64,000 bases of DNA from Sisyra terminalis (Eukaryota > Arthropoda > Insecta > Neuroptera > Sisyridae). The stretch is from positions 16,120,001-16,184,000 of the forward strand of contig OY292278.1 in assembly GCA_958496175.1 (NCBI GenBank), in the 5' to 3' direction. Below the pieces are notes generated by a model. The model was given only the letters and a program-made list of their open reading frames with translations, was not told where the DNA came from and did not search any database. Positions 10,981 to 22,869 of this stretch are shown in pieces (the first letter of the stretch is position 1; each line of letters starts with the position of its first letter). Position numbers and translations under genes: made by a program.

Positions 10981-11760
10981 ATTTGAAAAAGATTTTAAAA
11001 ACCATGCTTCTATTGATAAAATGCATTGAAAAGATAAAAATTTATTTAAGAACTACCATTGTAAATCAAAGCGAGGTGTACAATTTTGTTGACAATTTAG
11101 TAATATGGAACATCCCTCGCTTTAAAGTACAACTAGATAGCTTAGGATTCTCATTAATTAGCTAATATCGCCTTAATATCGATTGTGCAATCGGTACGAA
11201 GGTCTAGTTCATTAATTTATTTTTTACCTTTTCTGTGCATTTTTTCAATAAAATCGAGTTTTCAAAATATTTCAATTTTTTCTTTTTTAATCATTTAATA
11301 CATATTTTATATAAATTTTGTCAATCTATGCCTCAAATTCGAACTGATAGTTGACATTCATTTTAACACATATGCGCCTGTAACGGTAGGCAACCAGTGT
11401 TTTTCATCAAAGTTTAATATTTGATTAAATTTGAAATACTTATAGTTATGAAACTTTACGACGGATTCATGCGTTATTATTGAAGTAAAAATCGTGTGTC
11501 AAAATTTAGCAGGATCAAGTGTTGGGAAGTAGGTGAAAATGAAGTCATAAGTTTCATACCTTACAAACTTACAACAAAGAGTGATAAAAGAATCGATTTT
11601 ATGACGCTTGGTAATTTAATTTTGGATCAAACTATGTTTGTATGTATTTGGTTTTTGCTGAACTCTTTAGAACAGTTTTTCATTTCTTTTCTTAAAAACT
11701 ACCCCACTTACCACAAATATAAAAAGGAATCCATGTTGTTTAAGTCCTTGTCTTTTTAAA

Positions 11761-12163
11761 TATAATAATTAAATTGTGGGCAATAAGGACGAAGCTTCTT
11801 GTGGAATCTTATTTATTTTATCGCCAATGTTTCGTCAGTTATTCCTGACTTCTTTAGGGCTCAAAATTTAAAAATTACTCCAAAAATGTCATAAAAATAA
11901 GCTGTTAAATGACCCAACTGTAATAATTAACTTCAATAATGTTTTTTAAACAATTTTTTATTTATCAATACCAAATTGTATTCTTGGTCTGTCGTTGTAC
12001 CAGTTGGGAGAATTTACAGATTTTATTTTTATGACATTTGAGAAGTAATTTTTAAATTTTGAGCCCTGAAGAAGTCAGGAATATCTGACGAAACGTTGGC
12101 GATAAAATAAATAAGATTCCACAAGAAGCTTCGTCCTTATTGCCCACAATTTAATTATGATAA
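11761..12163. mobile_element. Foldback element with hammerhead-like core, copy 1
   Basis: Inverted repeats outward from AATTAAATTGTGGGCAATAA pair with TTGCCCACAATTTAATTA at the right end. On the plus strand 12066-12093 reads CTGAAGA, then a GTCAG/CTGAC hairpin, then GAAA, which is the layout of a hammerhead catalytic core. The left-arm counterpart has CTAAAGA and is degenerate. Confidence 0.65.
12066..12093 (+). ncRNA. Hammerhead-like core motif (copy 1)
   Basis: CUGANGA (12066-12072), a 5-bp stem with 6-nt loop (74-89 of that line) and GAAA (12090-12093). Penelope-like elements are known to carry minimal hammerheads of this layout. Stem I/III closure and the cleavage site were not established by eye. 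Confidence 0.4.
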
Positions 12164-12469
12164 TTAAAAGGAATACTTCTTCTTTTCTATTTTCTTCCTG
12201 ATGGTTGGTTCAGTTCCTCCCGTGATAGAATTTATCCCACCAATGTCGTCTCTTTCTGCCAGAGTTCCTCTAATTGGAATGAGTTCATACTGACTATAAA
12301 GTATAAAATTGACCAAATAAAGCGCTGGAAAGTAAATGCAAATTAAAGTTATAAACTTTTAGTTTTGAATCAAGTAGGGTACTTTATTTTTAAAGTTAAT
12401 TAATGCCATTTATGTACGAAAAAAGTCATCACTAAAATATTTACCATAGCTAATTTTAGATACGTTGAT

Positions 12470-12790
12470 CCGATAGTCAACGTTTTTGATCACATCTTCC
12501 CAAAGAAACGTTTGTATGGCATTTATCTCAACAATTATGTTTGGTTTTAGGTCTTACGTAAAGGTTGGCTTAGCAACGTACACATAACTTATCAAAAATC
12601 TCTATAAAAATAAATCCAAAAGTGTTAAATCGTATGATTTTGCAGACCAATTCACAATTCCTCGACGCGAAATTAAGCGATTTTCGAAAAAAAAAACTAT
12701 CAATTCGCCAATATTTCCCCACCTAATATGGCAAGTTGTACCGTTTTGTTGAAGATTTGCAATTACGAAAAATGTGGACAAACTTTTTTT
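12470..12790 (-). pseudogene. Tc1/mariner-like transposase C-terminal fragment (copy 1)
   Basis: The minus strand encodes, with stops, LQQNGTTCHI, then RLISRRG.VNWSAKSYDLT and later KPNIIVEINAIQTFL. These align with the DDE region of mariner-like transposases (pattern QQDGAxxH ... VNWPPRSxDLTPLD). The first catalytic Asp is Asn here and several frames are broken, so it is inactive. Nearly identical copies lie at about 14010-14330 and 20610-20925. Confidence 0.65.
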
Positions 12791-13216
12791 TTACATTGTT
12801 AACTATCTTGAAGTATCAAAAGCTGAGATTGAGTCGATATTTGAGTCTATACATGCGCCTGTAACGGTAGGCAACCAGTGTTTTTGTCAAAATTTAATAT
12901 TTGATAAATTTGAAATACTGATGATTATTATCTTTACGACGGATTCATCCGTTATTATTGAATTTAAAATCGTGTGCCAAAATTTAGCACGATCAAGTGT
13001 TGGGAAGAAGGTGAAGAAAAAAGAAAGAAGTTTTTATGAAGGTTGGTAATTTAATTTTGGATCAAACTATTTATGTATGTATTTAGTTTTAGAAGAGTTC
13101 TTTAGAAAAATTTATCATATTATTTTCTTAAAAACTACCCCACTTAATACAAATATTAAAAGGAGTCTTTTGTTGTTGTTGTTGTTTTGATATTGTTTAA
13201 GTTCTTGTATTTCTAA

Positions 13217-13705
13217 ATAAAATAATTAAATTGTGGGAAACAAGGACGAATCTTTTTGTGGAATCTTATTTATTTTATCGCCAACGTTTCGTCAGTTATT
13301 CCTGACTTCTTCAGGGCTCAAAATTTAAAAATTACTCCTCAAATGTCATAAAAATAAGCTTTAAAATGACCCAACTGGTAGAACAACAGACCAAGAATAC
13401 AATTGTATAAGGGCTATATGCATAGTAAGCTAGTCGATTGATTTTTATTATTATAACATGTGTGCTTGTATTTTTTCAATAATGTTTTTTAAACTTTTTT
13501 TTATTTATCTATACCAAATTGTATTCTTAATCTGTTGTTCTAACAGTTGGGTCATTTTACAGCTTATTTTTATGACATTTGAGGAGTAATTTTTAAATTT
13601 TGAGCCCTGAAGAAGTCAGGAATATCTGACGAAACGTTGGCGATAAAATAAATAAGATTCCACAAGAAGCTTCGTCCTTATTGCCCACAATTTAAATATT
13701 ATAAT
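13217..13705. mobile_element. Foldback element with hammerhead-like core, copy 2
   Basis: Same family as 11761-12163. Intact cores occur in both arms: 13607-13634 on plus and 13287-13314 on minus. A (GTT)n microsatellite lies just left (near 13171-13186). Confidence 0.65.
13607..13634 (+). ncRNA. Hammerhead-like core motif (copy 2, right arm)
   Basis: CTGAAGA, GTCAG-GAATAT-CTGAC hairpin, then GAAA, identical to copy 1. Activity is inferred only. Confidence 0.4.
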
Positions 13706-14009
13706 GAAAAGGAATACTTCTTCTTTTCTATTTTCTTCCAGACGGTAGGTTCAGTTCCCCCGTGATAGAATTTATTCCACCAATGTCGTCTCTTCTTGCC
13801 AGAGTTCCTCTAATTGGAATGAGTTCATACTGACTATAAAGTATAAAATTGACCAAATAAAGCGCAGGAAAGTAAATGCAAATTAAAGTTATAAACTTTT
13901 AGTTTTGAATCAAGTAGGGTACTTTATTTTTAAAGTTAATTAATGCCATTTATGTACGAAAAAAGTCATCACTAAAATATTTACCATAGCTAATTTTAGA
14001 TACGTTGAT

Positions 14010-14330
14010 CCGATAGTCAACGTTTTTGATCACATCTTCCCAAAGAAACGTTTGTATGGCATTTATCTCAACAATTATGTTTGGTTTTAGGTCTTACGTA
14101 AAGGTTGGCTTAGCAACGTACACATAACTTATCAAAAATCTCTATAAAAATAAATCCAAAAGTGTTAAATCGTATGATTTTGCAGACCAATTCACAATTC
14201 CTCGACGCGAAATTAAGCGATTTTCGAAAAAAAAAACTATCAATTCGCCAATATTTCCCCACCTAATATGGCAAGTTGTACCGTTTTGTTGAAGATTTGC
14301 AATTACGAAAAATGTGGACAAACTTTTTTT
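14010..14330 (-). pseudogene. Tc1/mariner-like transposase fragment (copy 2)
   Basis: Copy of 12470-12790 at a constant offset of 1,540 bp. Between 12311-12840 and 13851-14380 I saw one substitution (12325/13865) and no indel. Inactive fragment. Confidence 0.65.
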
Positions 14331-14389
14331 TTACATTGTTAACTATCTTGAAGTATCAAAAGCTGAGATTGAGTCGATATTTCTTCACT

Positions 14390-15890
14390 ATTTAGTTAGT
14401 AATAAAACTTTAATACTCAAAGTATTTGTTCAGATAAGACTTAATTTCCGTTGTTGAGTATATATCAGTACGTTCTCCATTCATAATATGTATATAAAAA
14501 GAGGAAAAACCATAAAAGGTTAGTTTTCTTTTTAACATACCACCAACTTCAAGCTAAGAGCTTAGAAGTGGGAAGGTAGTTACACGTAAAACGCTAGTCG
14601 TAACCGAATTTCCGCAACGGAAATTATGTCCAATTCTGTGTTTAATGAGACCTCAAGGCTTTATTCGTTGTTGTTAGAAATATATACATCTAAAAAATAT
14701 TTCTTTAACACTATTCAAAATTTTTTGGATTTAATTTCTTTAATTATTCAATCACTCACTAGTAAAATAATGTGAATATCAGTTGTTAAAGCAAAATTCA
14801 TATTCCATTTCAATATGTTAGTTTACTTCTTTAACAAAGTTTTTCTCCTTACTGTCTTATGTATTTTATCTTTGTGTAGCTTCGTTGTTAAAAAAAAATC
14901 ATTTAATTGAAAACTACAAAGTATTTATATACAATAAGATTTTAAAAATAATTGTTTTGCAGGTCATGATGTCAAGTTATTCGATATTATTCCGAGAATA
15001 CATGCAAACTTGTTAGATATTATAATTGGATACATTATAAGAATAAGTTCTTTAAATATATGACTTAGAAAATGTTACTCAATTTTTATATTTTATTTGT
15101 AATCGTTGTTTGATAGGTTCAGCTGTAGGGACTTAAATACATGTTTAGTTGAAAAGGATCAAATATCTTAGTCTTAATTTTACGAGGACCAGAAAGTAAT
15201 TTCGCTGTTGAACTAATAAGCATTCTATTGCCATTTACAAGTATCAACTAATGAGCGATTTTTAAGCTGAATTAAAAATATTTTATGTTATGAATGACTT
15301 GTTAACTCATAAAGATAAAAAAGGATTACAATTTCGGTATTGTATGCCCTTGAAGTTTTACTGAGTAATATAACGCAAAGTAGCTACCAAATACATTTTG
15401 AATATTGTTATAAGTGCATAAAATGTTCATTAATGCTTAATGGGATTTTTCAAGTTCCAAATAGATCTTTTTTGATTTCCCAACTCGAGCTAACCAAGAA
15501 TGATAAAAATATTAAGTATTAAGATGTTTAGGGATGAAATGATACCAAATTTATGTCAGACAATCGAGGAGCTATCATATATTCTTAAACAATCTTGGTC
15601 GGTCAACCAAACAACCAAAAGTTCCCAAAAACAGTGAAAACTTTACTGAGCAACCCGATAGTTTGATTCTTCTTTGCACAAGAGAAACCCCAGTAAAAAC
15701 CAATAAATTAAAGGTGTATGATATTGCCTAATTCATAGGTATTGTCCGAAGTTGTCACTTCGGATTTCTATTTATTTCAATTGCTAAAATTTTTTCTAAG
15801 TGATAAAAAAATTAAAACTTATATTTGGTAGTCAAAATTAACCAGGTTATTCAGTGGTATTCTACTTTTGAAACCTAACGTTGACTTCAT
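14390..15890. other. Non-coding part of tandem unit A
   Basis: Resembles 20990-22150 of unit B with scattered substitutions and indels. I see no gene. The 60-codon open frame at 15340-15522 is disrupted in unit B and is not supported as coding. Confidence 0.5.
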
Positions 15891-15894
15891 TGTT

Positions 15895-16445
15895 GTCCAG
15901 TAAATTTAGGGCAAGGTTGTTCGGATATCCATCCAGTCTTTCCTGGTATTTCTAACTGATTCTTTTTACCTCTTGTTCTACCATTAACGTTTTCGTATCC
16001 TCGTGTATTTTGCAACTGTTAATGTATCGGGGGGCATTGACTATTTGACGCAGTTTTTTCGATTGGAACCTTTGGTGTATTTTAATGTTGGAATTTGACG
16101 AAGTCCCGTAGCTGGGTCCCGTATGTTCATGCCAATTGCAGCAAGATTTTGTCAATCAAGAGTCTATTTTCCAAGAAAAGAGTAGATGACCTTGCGAACT
16201 TCCAATACATCCTTTTGTATAGTTTTATCTATTTAATATATGATGAGTCCAAGGTCTCTCCAGACGTTTATCAAAGTACATACCCAGGTATTTGCCTTTT
16301 TTTGTGGCAATATCAGTTAGTTAATGGTTACAGAGGACATGTTCCTCTTCTCAAGGATGAAGAAAACGTGCACCAATTTCTTGGAGTCAATTTTTACTCC
16401 CCTTTTTCAAGCCCAGTCCTCAATTTTATTTAGGTAATTTTGGAG
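15895..16445 (-). pseudogene. Jockey-like RT fragment, decayed (unit A)
   Basis: Read on minus across several frameshifts and stops: DSKKLVHVFFILEKRNMSSV, KYLGMYFDKRL, IHQRFQSKKLRQIVNAPRYI and KIHEDTKTLMVEQEVKRIS. These follow the order of the C-terminal RT region of jockey-clade elements. It is a different lineage from the fragments at 8.4 and 19.0 kb. A homologous remnant lies in unit B at about 22870-23430. Confidence 0.7.
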
Positions 16446-17360
16446 TAATAATTTTGTATACTATTTTGAGGAACTCTTGCTTTGAATGTAATTACCTCGT
16501 TCCGTATTTTGATCTGAAAGAATCGATCATTCAAATACGATGATATAATCCGTATCCGGTTCATATTTATCCCCTGGATAGAATCCGTAGATCAGCCTTG
16601 AGGCAGTAGATGAAAAATAGGCCATCTTTGTGTTATACTTACAGTTAACCATAAATATATTACGGCCCATGTAAAGAAGGAAAAAATCAGAATTCGGCTC
16701 GAAGGAAAAATAGGTATAGTATAGCAGATCCAGAGAACTACATACTGTCACATACATTTGCTCATGAATAAGGCGGTTACAAAAAGGGTATCTTATTAAT
16801 TTGAAGGTCATAATCGTTAACCAATGTAGCTATAAGTTTTGATTGGTAAAACATAATGCAGTTGACTCATTTAGTTGTAATTTTACATTACTAAATGGCA
16901 AAAAACAGTTATTTTATAAAAATAATCGCTTAATATATCGTATTCGTTATAAATAGGAATTATTTGATTGATCTATATTTCCTTTTTTTTTTTAATTTAA
17001 TGAGAGATTTGAAAACATCTTTATTTATGACACTTTTATACTTTAATTGTACAAGAGGCCTACCGTAGAAACATATATAATTACATATACTAAAGCCTTA
17101 TATTTTAAAAACTTTAATAATCAAATATTTACTTTTTTAACAATTTTTTTTTTTTTTTGGTTTATTGTGGTTTATTTTCAATGTAATGAAGAAAAAGATA
17201 TGATGTATTATTGTTTCCTTTTTCGGCGCAATAAAAATTATTTTAATACAAATGGCAAGTGTTTCCATGCTGTTTGTCATATACAAGAACGTGTTAGTCC
17301 CAAACTGATAACTTCTTTGGTTTAAAAGTGTTTAATTTTTTTATATTTTTTTATATTTAT
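16446..17360. other. Gene-free interval before Lys4
   Basis: AT-rich, partly duplicated in unit B (about 23430-25030). The open frame 16527-16811 (minus) covers decayed repeat sequence. TATAAAAT at 17361-17368 is a possible Lys4 TATA box. Confidence 0.4.
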
Positions 17361-17438
17361 TATAAAATTAAGTCATTTTAATAGTAAAATACGACAACTT
17401 TTTTCATTGAATCAATTACGAGGTTTTCCATTGCAATT

Positions 17439-17982
17439 ATGATACGGAAAATAATTATTTGCTTTGTGTCACTATTGATAGTAAATACAATTTTAGCGAA
17501 ACTTCTAAAAGATGAGTGTTCAATTGCAAAAGAGCTTAAAGCAAATGGTTTTCCCAAACCATTATTGCCGGACTGTAAGTCGATTGAATGATTTATTTTG
17601 AATTAATTAAAATAAACTCATTTTTTCAGGGGTTTGTTTGGTGAAGTCCGAAAGTCATGGAAATACGAGTGTTAAAAGTGGCCCGAATAAAGATGGTAGT
17701 TACGATTTTGGTTTGTTTCAATTAAACAGCAGATATTGGTGTAAAATTGGAGAACAGGGGGGTGACTGCCAAATTAATTGCAATGGTATTTTTTTGGTCA
17801 ATTTTCGATTCAAACATTTTTTAATTGAATTTCTGCTTATTGTAGATCTTTTGAGTGATAGTATTACAAAAGCAGCAAAGTGTGCTAGAATGGTACATAA
17901 ACGCCACGGTTTTCAAGCCTGGGATGGTTGGAAGAATAAATGTCTTGGAAATCCTCTACCTAATTTGAGCAAATGTAAATAA
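17439..17982 (+). CDS. Lys4: c-type lysozyme, basic
   Basis: Secreted GH22 lysozyme. Exons 17439-17574, 17630-17785 and 17846-17982 join to 142 residues. The start [13 protein letters not shown] gives a ~20-residue signal peptide ending ILA. Eight cysteines are present, with catalytic E53 (SESHG) and D71 (SYDFG, where most paralogues have STDYG) and one Lys after the last Cys. Net mature charge is about +7 by count. Introns are very short (55 and 60 nt) with the same phases as Lys1-3. Lys5 is its tandem duplicate; the pair forms a subfamily distinct from Lys1-3 by the SYDFG motif and C-terminal Lys. A TATA-like TATAAAAT lies 78 bp upstream and AATAAAA about 60 bp after the stop. Confidence 0.92.
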
Positions 17983-18055
17983 ATCGATAAAAAATGCAAT
18001 ATTTTTTTATAGTGAACACTCAAGAAAATCAAATCAAGCAAATAATAAAATACAC

Positions 18056-19438
18056 TGGCTGTTACCACTCTAACCTGTTTTCTTATAAAACTACTGCAGT
18101 AATTTGGTTCAGGGATAATAATCCCATCATATTTTTACTGTGCTTTTGCTCAGTAGTGTTCTCCTATATTTAGCAGAGAGATTTTAATAGAGTCGTTCTT
18201 TAATGGAACTTTTCATTGCCGATTTCTATTGACATAATATCGATATTATTTTAAATGGAGTTGCTTATATTATCAAAATAATGAACAATACTTGTATAAA
18301 TAGTACTTGTTCATAATTTCTTTTAATTTTTTATTCTTTCTACCCTTCCTTATCAAATTATTGATAATTCTATAAATTTAGTTGTAAAACTGAGCAAAAC
18401 GATAGTCGTTCGATTCACCAATTAACGATTTAACGAATTTCAAATTCCCTGGCTTAAATTTTGGGGAAAAAAGCTCAATTTAATTTTTTCGTGTTCAAGC
18501 AGAATAAATTGATCCAGAACTAATCTACAATTGATGCAAGAAGAAAGTTTGAGTCTTTAGAATTCTAAGAAAATATTTGGTGTAAATTTCAATTATTGAA
18601 AATTATTTTCAATTATTAGTTTAATTGAAATTTACTTGTATAATCCGATTGAGTCGCAAGCTACTAGTCCTTGTGAAACCGCATGCGGCTTGCAAGCCAC
18701 TATTTGATCAGCTTTGAAACATACCATACTTGGTATTACTATTTTATTACTATAAAGTTTCAATGTAATTACAATTTTCTTGAAACAAAGTTAATTTAGT
18801 ACTTTTATAATAAAAAATTATGTAGATTTTCATGAAAGAAAAGTTTTTTCTTTCTGTAGAAATAATTTTTAACTCTTTCATTATGCTCAATTATTTGTAA
18901 CAAATATTTAGTTCTTATCGATGTATAATATTTCAAATGTAAAATTAAGAAGAGTTTCCACCTACTGGGCACTTGGGCTGAAAAATGGAAAATCGGAAAA
19001 TCACTATCAATAAGTCCAAATCAGTCCAAGTGACCTTCACTCTCAGGAAAGGAACGGGCTCCCCGGTCAATCTGGACTCAACTGAGATCCCATCGTCCGA
19101 CACCGTCAAATACCTTGGTGTTCATCTGGACAGGAGGCTGACCTGGAAATCACACATCATCCAAAAACGAAAATACATCAACAAGAGGTTCAAACAGTTA
19201 TACTGGCTGTTGGGTAGGGGCTCTAAACTTCCCCTTGAGGATAAACTACTTATATACAAAGCAATAGTGCCAATCTGGTCGTACAGTATTGAGCTGTGGG
19301 GCTCTGCCAGCAAGTCAAACATTAAATTAATCGAGGCCACCCAATCAAAGATCCTGAAACAGTTAACAGATGTTCCATGGTATGTCGCAAATGAGACTCT
19401 CCGAAGAGACTTATACATCTCATCAGTCACCGACTCCA
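18056..19438 (+). mobile_element. Jockey-bearing interspersed repeat, copy B
   Basis: Highly similar to 7470-8857. It begins immediately after the end of tandem unit A and is cut at ...GACTCCATA, exactly where unit B begins, so it lacks the 3' tail seen in copy A. Confidence 0.75.
18960..19438 (+). pseudogene. Jockey-like RT C-terminal fragment, open but truncated
   Basis: Reads without a stop from about 18985: KSVQVTFTLRKG, VKYLGVHLDRRLTWKSHI, PIWSYSIELWGSASKSNIKL and DVPWYVANETLRRDLYISSV, a typical jockey thumb/C-terminal region. The frame then runs into unrelated unit-B sequence. It lacks the catalytic palm, so it is not a functional RT. Confidence 0.8.
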
Positions 19439-19805
19439 TACATGCGCCTGTAACGGTAGGCAACCAGTGTTTTTGATCAAAGTTTAATATTTGACTAAAT
19501 TTGAAATACTGATGATTATTAACCTTTACGACGGATTCATCCGTTATTATTGAATTTAAAATCGTGTGTCAAAATTTAGCACGATCAAATGTTGGGAAGA
19601 AGGTGAAAAAAAAAGAAAGAAGTTTTTATGAAGGTTGGTAATTTAATTTTGGATCAAACTATTTATGTATGTATTTAGTTTTAGATGAATTCTTTAGAAA
19701 AAATTATCATATTATTTTCTTAAAAACTACCCCACTTAATACAAATATTAAAAGGAGTCTTTTGTTGTTGTTGTTGTTTTGATATTGTTTAAGTTCTTGT
19801 ATTTC

Positions 19806-20298
19806 TAAATAAAATAATTAAATTGTGGGAAACAAGGACGAATCTTTTTGTGGAATCTTATTTATTTTATCGCCAACGTTTCGTCAGTTATTCCTGACTT
19901 CTTCAGGGCTCAAAATTTAAAAATTACTCCTCAAATGTCATAAAAATAAGCTGTAAAATGACCCAACTGGTAGAACAACAGACCAAGAATACAATTTGGT
20001 AATATATAGCACTATATGCGTAGTAAGCTAGTCGATAGATTATTATTATTATAACATGTGTGTTTGTGTTTTTTCAATAATGTTTTTAAACAATCTTTTA
20101 TTTACCAATACTAAATTGTATTCTTAGTTAGTTGTTCTACCAGTTGGGAGATTTTACAGCTTATTTTTATGACATTTGAGAAGTAATTTTTAAATTTTGA
20201 GCCCTGAAGAAGTCAGGAATAACTGACGAAACGTTGGCGATAAAATAAATAAGATTCCACAAGAAACTTCGTCCTTATTACCCACAATTTAATTATTA
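19806..20298. mobile_element. Foldback element with hammerhead-like core, copy 3
   Basis: Third copy of the foldback family, with CTGAAGA-hairpin-GAAA in both arms (plus 20204-20231, minus 19879-19906). The (GTT)n tract on its left is shared with copy 2. Confidence 0.65.
20204..20231 (+). ncRNA. Hammerhead-like core motif (copy 3, right arm)
   Basis: CTGAAGA, stem GTCAG/CTGAC around GAATAA, then GAAA. The loop base differs from copies 1 and 2 (GAATAT) while the stem and core are unchanged. Confidence 0.4.
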
Positions 20299-20609
20299 TA
20301 ATTAAAAGGAATACTTCTGCTTTTCTATTTTCTTACAGACGGTAGGTTTAGTTCCCCCCGTGATAGAATTTATCCTACCAAAGTCGTCTCTTCCTGCCAG
20401 AGTTCTTCTGATTGGAATGAGTTCATACTGACTATAAAGTATAAAATTCACCAAATAAAGCGCAGGAAAGTAAATGCAAATTAAAGTTATAAACTTTTAG
20501 TTTTGAATCAAGTAGGGTACTTTATTTTTAAAGTTAATTAATGCCATTTATGTACGAAAAATGTCATCACTTAAATATTTAACATAGCTAATTTTAGATA
20601 CATTGATTC

Positions 20610-20925
20610 GATGGTCTACGTTTTTGATCACATCTTCCCAAAGAAACGTTTGTATGGCATTTATCTCAACAATGATGTTTGGTTTTAGGTCTTAAGTAGT
20701 GGTTGACTTATCAACGTACACATTACTTATCAAAAATCTCTATAAAAATAAATCCAAAAGTATTGAATCGTTAAATGATTTTGCAGACCAATTCACATTT
20801 CCTCGACGCGAAATTAAGCGATTTTCGAAAAAAAAAACTATAAATTCGCCAATATTTCCCCACGGAATATGGCAAGTTGTACTGTTTTGTTGAAGATTTG
20901 CAATTACGAAAAATGTTGGCAAACT
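20610..20925 (-). pseudogene. Tc1/mariner-like transposase fragment (copy 3)
   Basis: Minus-strand IGEFIVFFFENRLISRRG and NVNWSAKSF match the DDE-region pattern of mariner transposases. Independently diverged from copies 1 and 2 and inactive. Confidence 0.6.
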
Positions 20926-20989
20926 TTTTTTTTACATTGTTAACTATCTTGAAGTATCAAAAGCTGAGATTGAGTTGTTATTTCTTCAC

Positions 20990-22500
20990 TATTTAGTTAG
21001 TAATAAAACTTTAATACTCAAAGTATTTGTTCAGATAAGACTTAATTTCCGTTGTTGAGTATATATTAGTACGTTCTCCATTCATAATATGTATTTAAAA
21101 AGAACAAAAACCATAAAAGGTTAGTTTTCTTTTTAACATACCACCAATTTCAAGCTAAGAGCTTAGAAGTGGGAAGGTAGTTACACGTAAAACGCTAGTC
21201 GTAACCGAATTTCCGATACAGAAATTATGTCCAATTCTGTGTTTAATGAGACCTCAAGGCTTTATTCGTTGTTGTTAGAAATATATACATCTAAAAAATA
21301 TTTTTTTTAACAATATTCAAAATTTTTTGGATACAATTTCTTTAATTATTCAATCACTCACCAGTAAAATAATGTGAATGTCAGTTGTTAAAGCAAAATT
21401 CATATTCCATTTCAATATGTTAGTCTACTTCTTTAAAAAGGTTTTTCTCGTTACTCTCTTATGTATTTTATCTCTGTGTAACTTCGTTGTTAAAAGTAAA
21501 TTCAATTAACTGAAATCTGCAAAGTATTTATACACAAGAAGATTTTAAAAATAATTGCATTGCAGGTCATGATGTCAAGTTATTCGATATTATACCGAGA
21601 ATACATGCAAACTTGTAAGATATTATAATTGGATACATTATAAGAATAAGTTCTTTAAATATATAAATGAGAAAATGTTACCCGATTTGTATATTTTATT
21701 TGTAACCGTTGTTTGATAGGTTCAGCTGTAGGGACTTAAATACATGTTTAGTCGAAAAGGATCAAATATCTTAGTCTTTATTTTACGAGGACCAGAAAGT
21801 AATATTGCTGTTGAACTAATAAACATTCTATTGCCATTTACAAGTATCAACTCATGAGCTATTTTTAAGTTTAATTAATTATATTTTAAGATAAGAGTGA
21901 CTTGTTAACTCATAAAGATAAAAAAGTAACACAAATTTGGTATTGTATGTCCTTGAAATTTTACTGAGTAATATAACACAAAGTAGCTATCAAGTACATT
22001 TTTAATGTTGATATAAGTGCATTAGATGTTTATTAATGCTTAATGGGTTTTTTCAAGTTTCAATTCAATATTTTTGAATTTTTCCGCTCAAACCAAACAG
22101 TAATGATAACAACTTTAAGCATTAAGATATTAAGGGATGAAATGTTACCAAATATATGGCAGACAACCTAGTATCCAAAAGTATTCAAAAACTGTCAATA
22201 GAAAAAACTTTATTCAGAAATCTGATAATAAAAGATTCCTCAGTTCAAGAAAAACCCTGACAAAAATTATTATTTCCTGGGCGAATAGTCAGAAATTAAA
22301 ACTTAAATGTTGATATAATATGAGGTTAAGATATTTTGCTTAGTAAATAATTGATTTTTACTTCTTTATTATTAAAAAATCGCATAGTAGACGTCAAAGG
22401 GTTGATAATATTAACGGTGATTATATCATTGATTTAAAATTAAAAAAAAATATACGTTAAAAACCGACATTGTTTTCCGGCCCCCTAATAGTTTCTCTGC
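20990..22500. other. Non-coding part of tandem unit B
   Basis: Duplicate of about 14390-15890. No gene recognised. Confidence 0.45.
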
Positions 22501-22518
22501 GTTACATCCTCATGAATC

Positions 22519-22791
22519 CTATTGTTGAAAATTGCTTCTGAGGAATATAGTCAACTTGGTTTTTAAAGATGTTGGTATGTAAATCTCATGCCCAGATGGT
22601 TTTTCTGTAATAAGGTGGCTAGAAATTAGAGCTAAACATTCAAATGTGGCATAAGCAGTTATTTTCGCCCAGTCTTTACATTTTCTGCATGCATTTGATT
22701 CAGTATTAACCCCTGTAGTTTGGAGGTATTTCCTCAGAGTACGGTGATCTGTTAGAGGGATTTCAAAGAAAATTAATGGATAAACCATCAA
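22519..22791 (-). pseudogene. Possible non-LTR element C-terminal fragment
   Basis: The 90-codon frame reads PLTDHRTLRKYLQTTGVNTE, then CRKCKDWAKITAYATFEC. This resembles the LTGH...L...G...CxxC...HxxxxC region found after RNase H in R1/jockey-type retrotransposons. The His of that motif appears lost. It lies just 3' (on minus) of an RT fragment, which fits the element order. The identification is tentative. Confidence 0.45.
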
Positions 22792-22869
22792 TAGTTATCA
22801 AAATTTTCTTCATTGATTTTTATCTTGCTCGATAATTGAGTGTCTTATGTTATAAGTATGTCAAAATTC

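Larger units (their letters stand above)
10990..12848 (+). repeat. Block copy 1 of the lysozyme-cluster repeat
   Basis: About 10990-11600 resembles 26545-27290, downstream of Lys5. From 11372 (ATGCGCCTGTAACGGTAGGC) to about 12842 it matches the starts of the two tandem lysozyme units at 12850 and 19439. It contains a decayed MITE (ending 11172), a foldback element (about 11761-12163) and mariner debris (about 12470-12790). Confidence 0.75.
12850..18050 (+). repeat. Tandem unit A: repeat block plus Lys4
   Basis: Starts at CATGCGCCTGTAACGGTAGG (12852) and ends in the Lys4 3' flank at CAAATAATAAAA. It parallels unit B (19439-25722) in order: foldback element, mariner debris, long non-coding stretch, antisense RT fragment, lysozyme gene. 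Unit B carries extra insertions, including a Helitron. Confidence 0.85.

Noticed and set aside
13161..13190. (GTT)n tract as a possible CRISPR-like or tandem regulatory repeat
   Set aside because: A simple microsatellite duplicated with the unit (also near 19765). No spacer structure.
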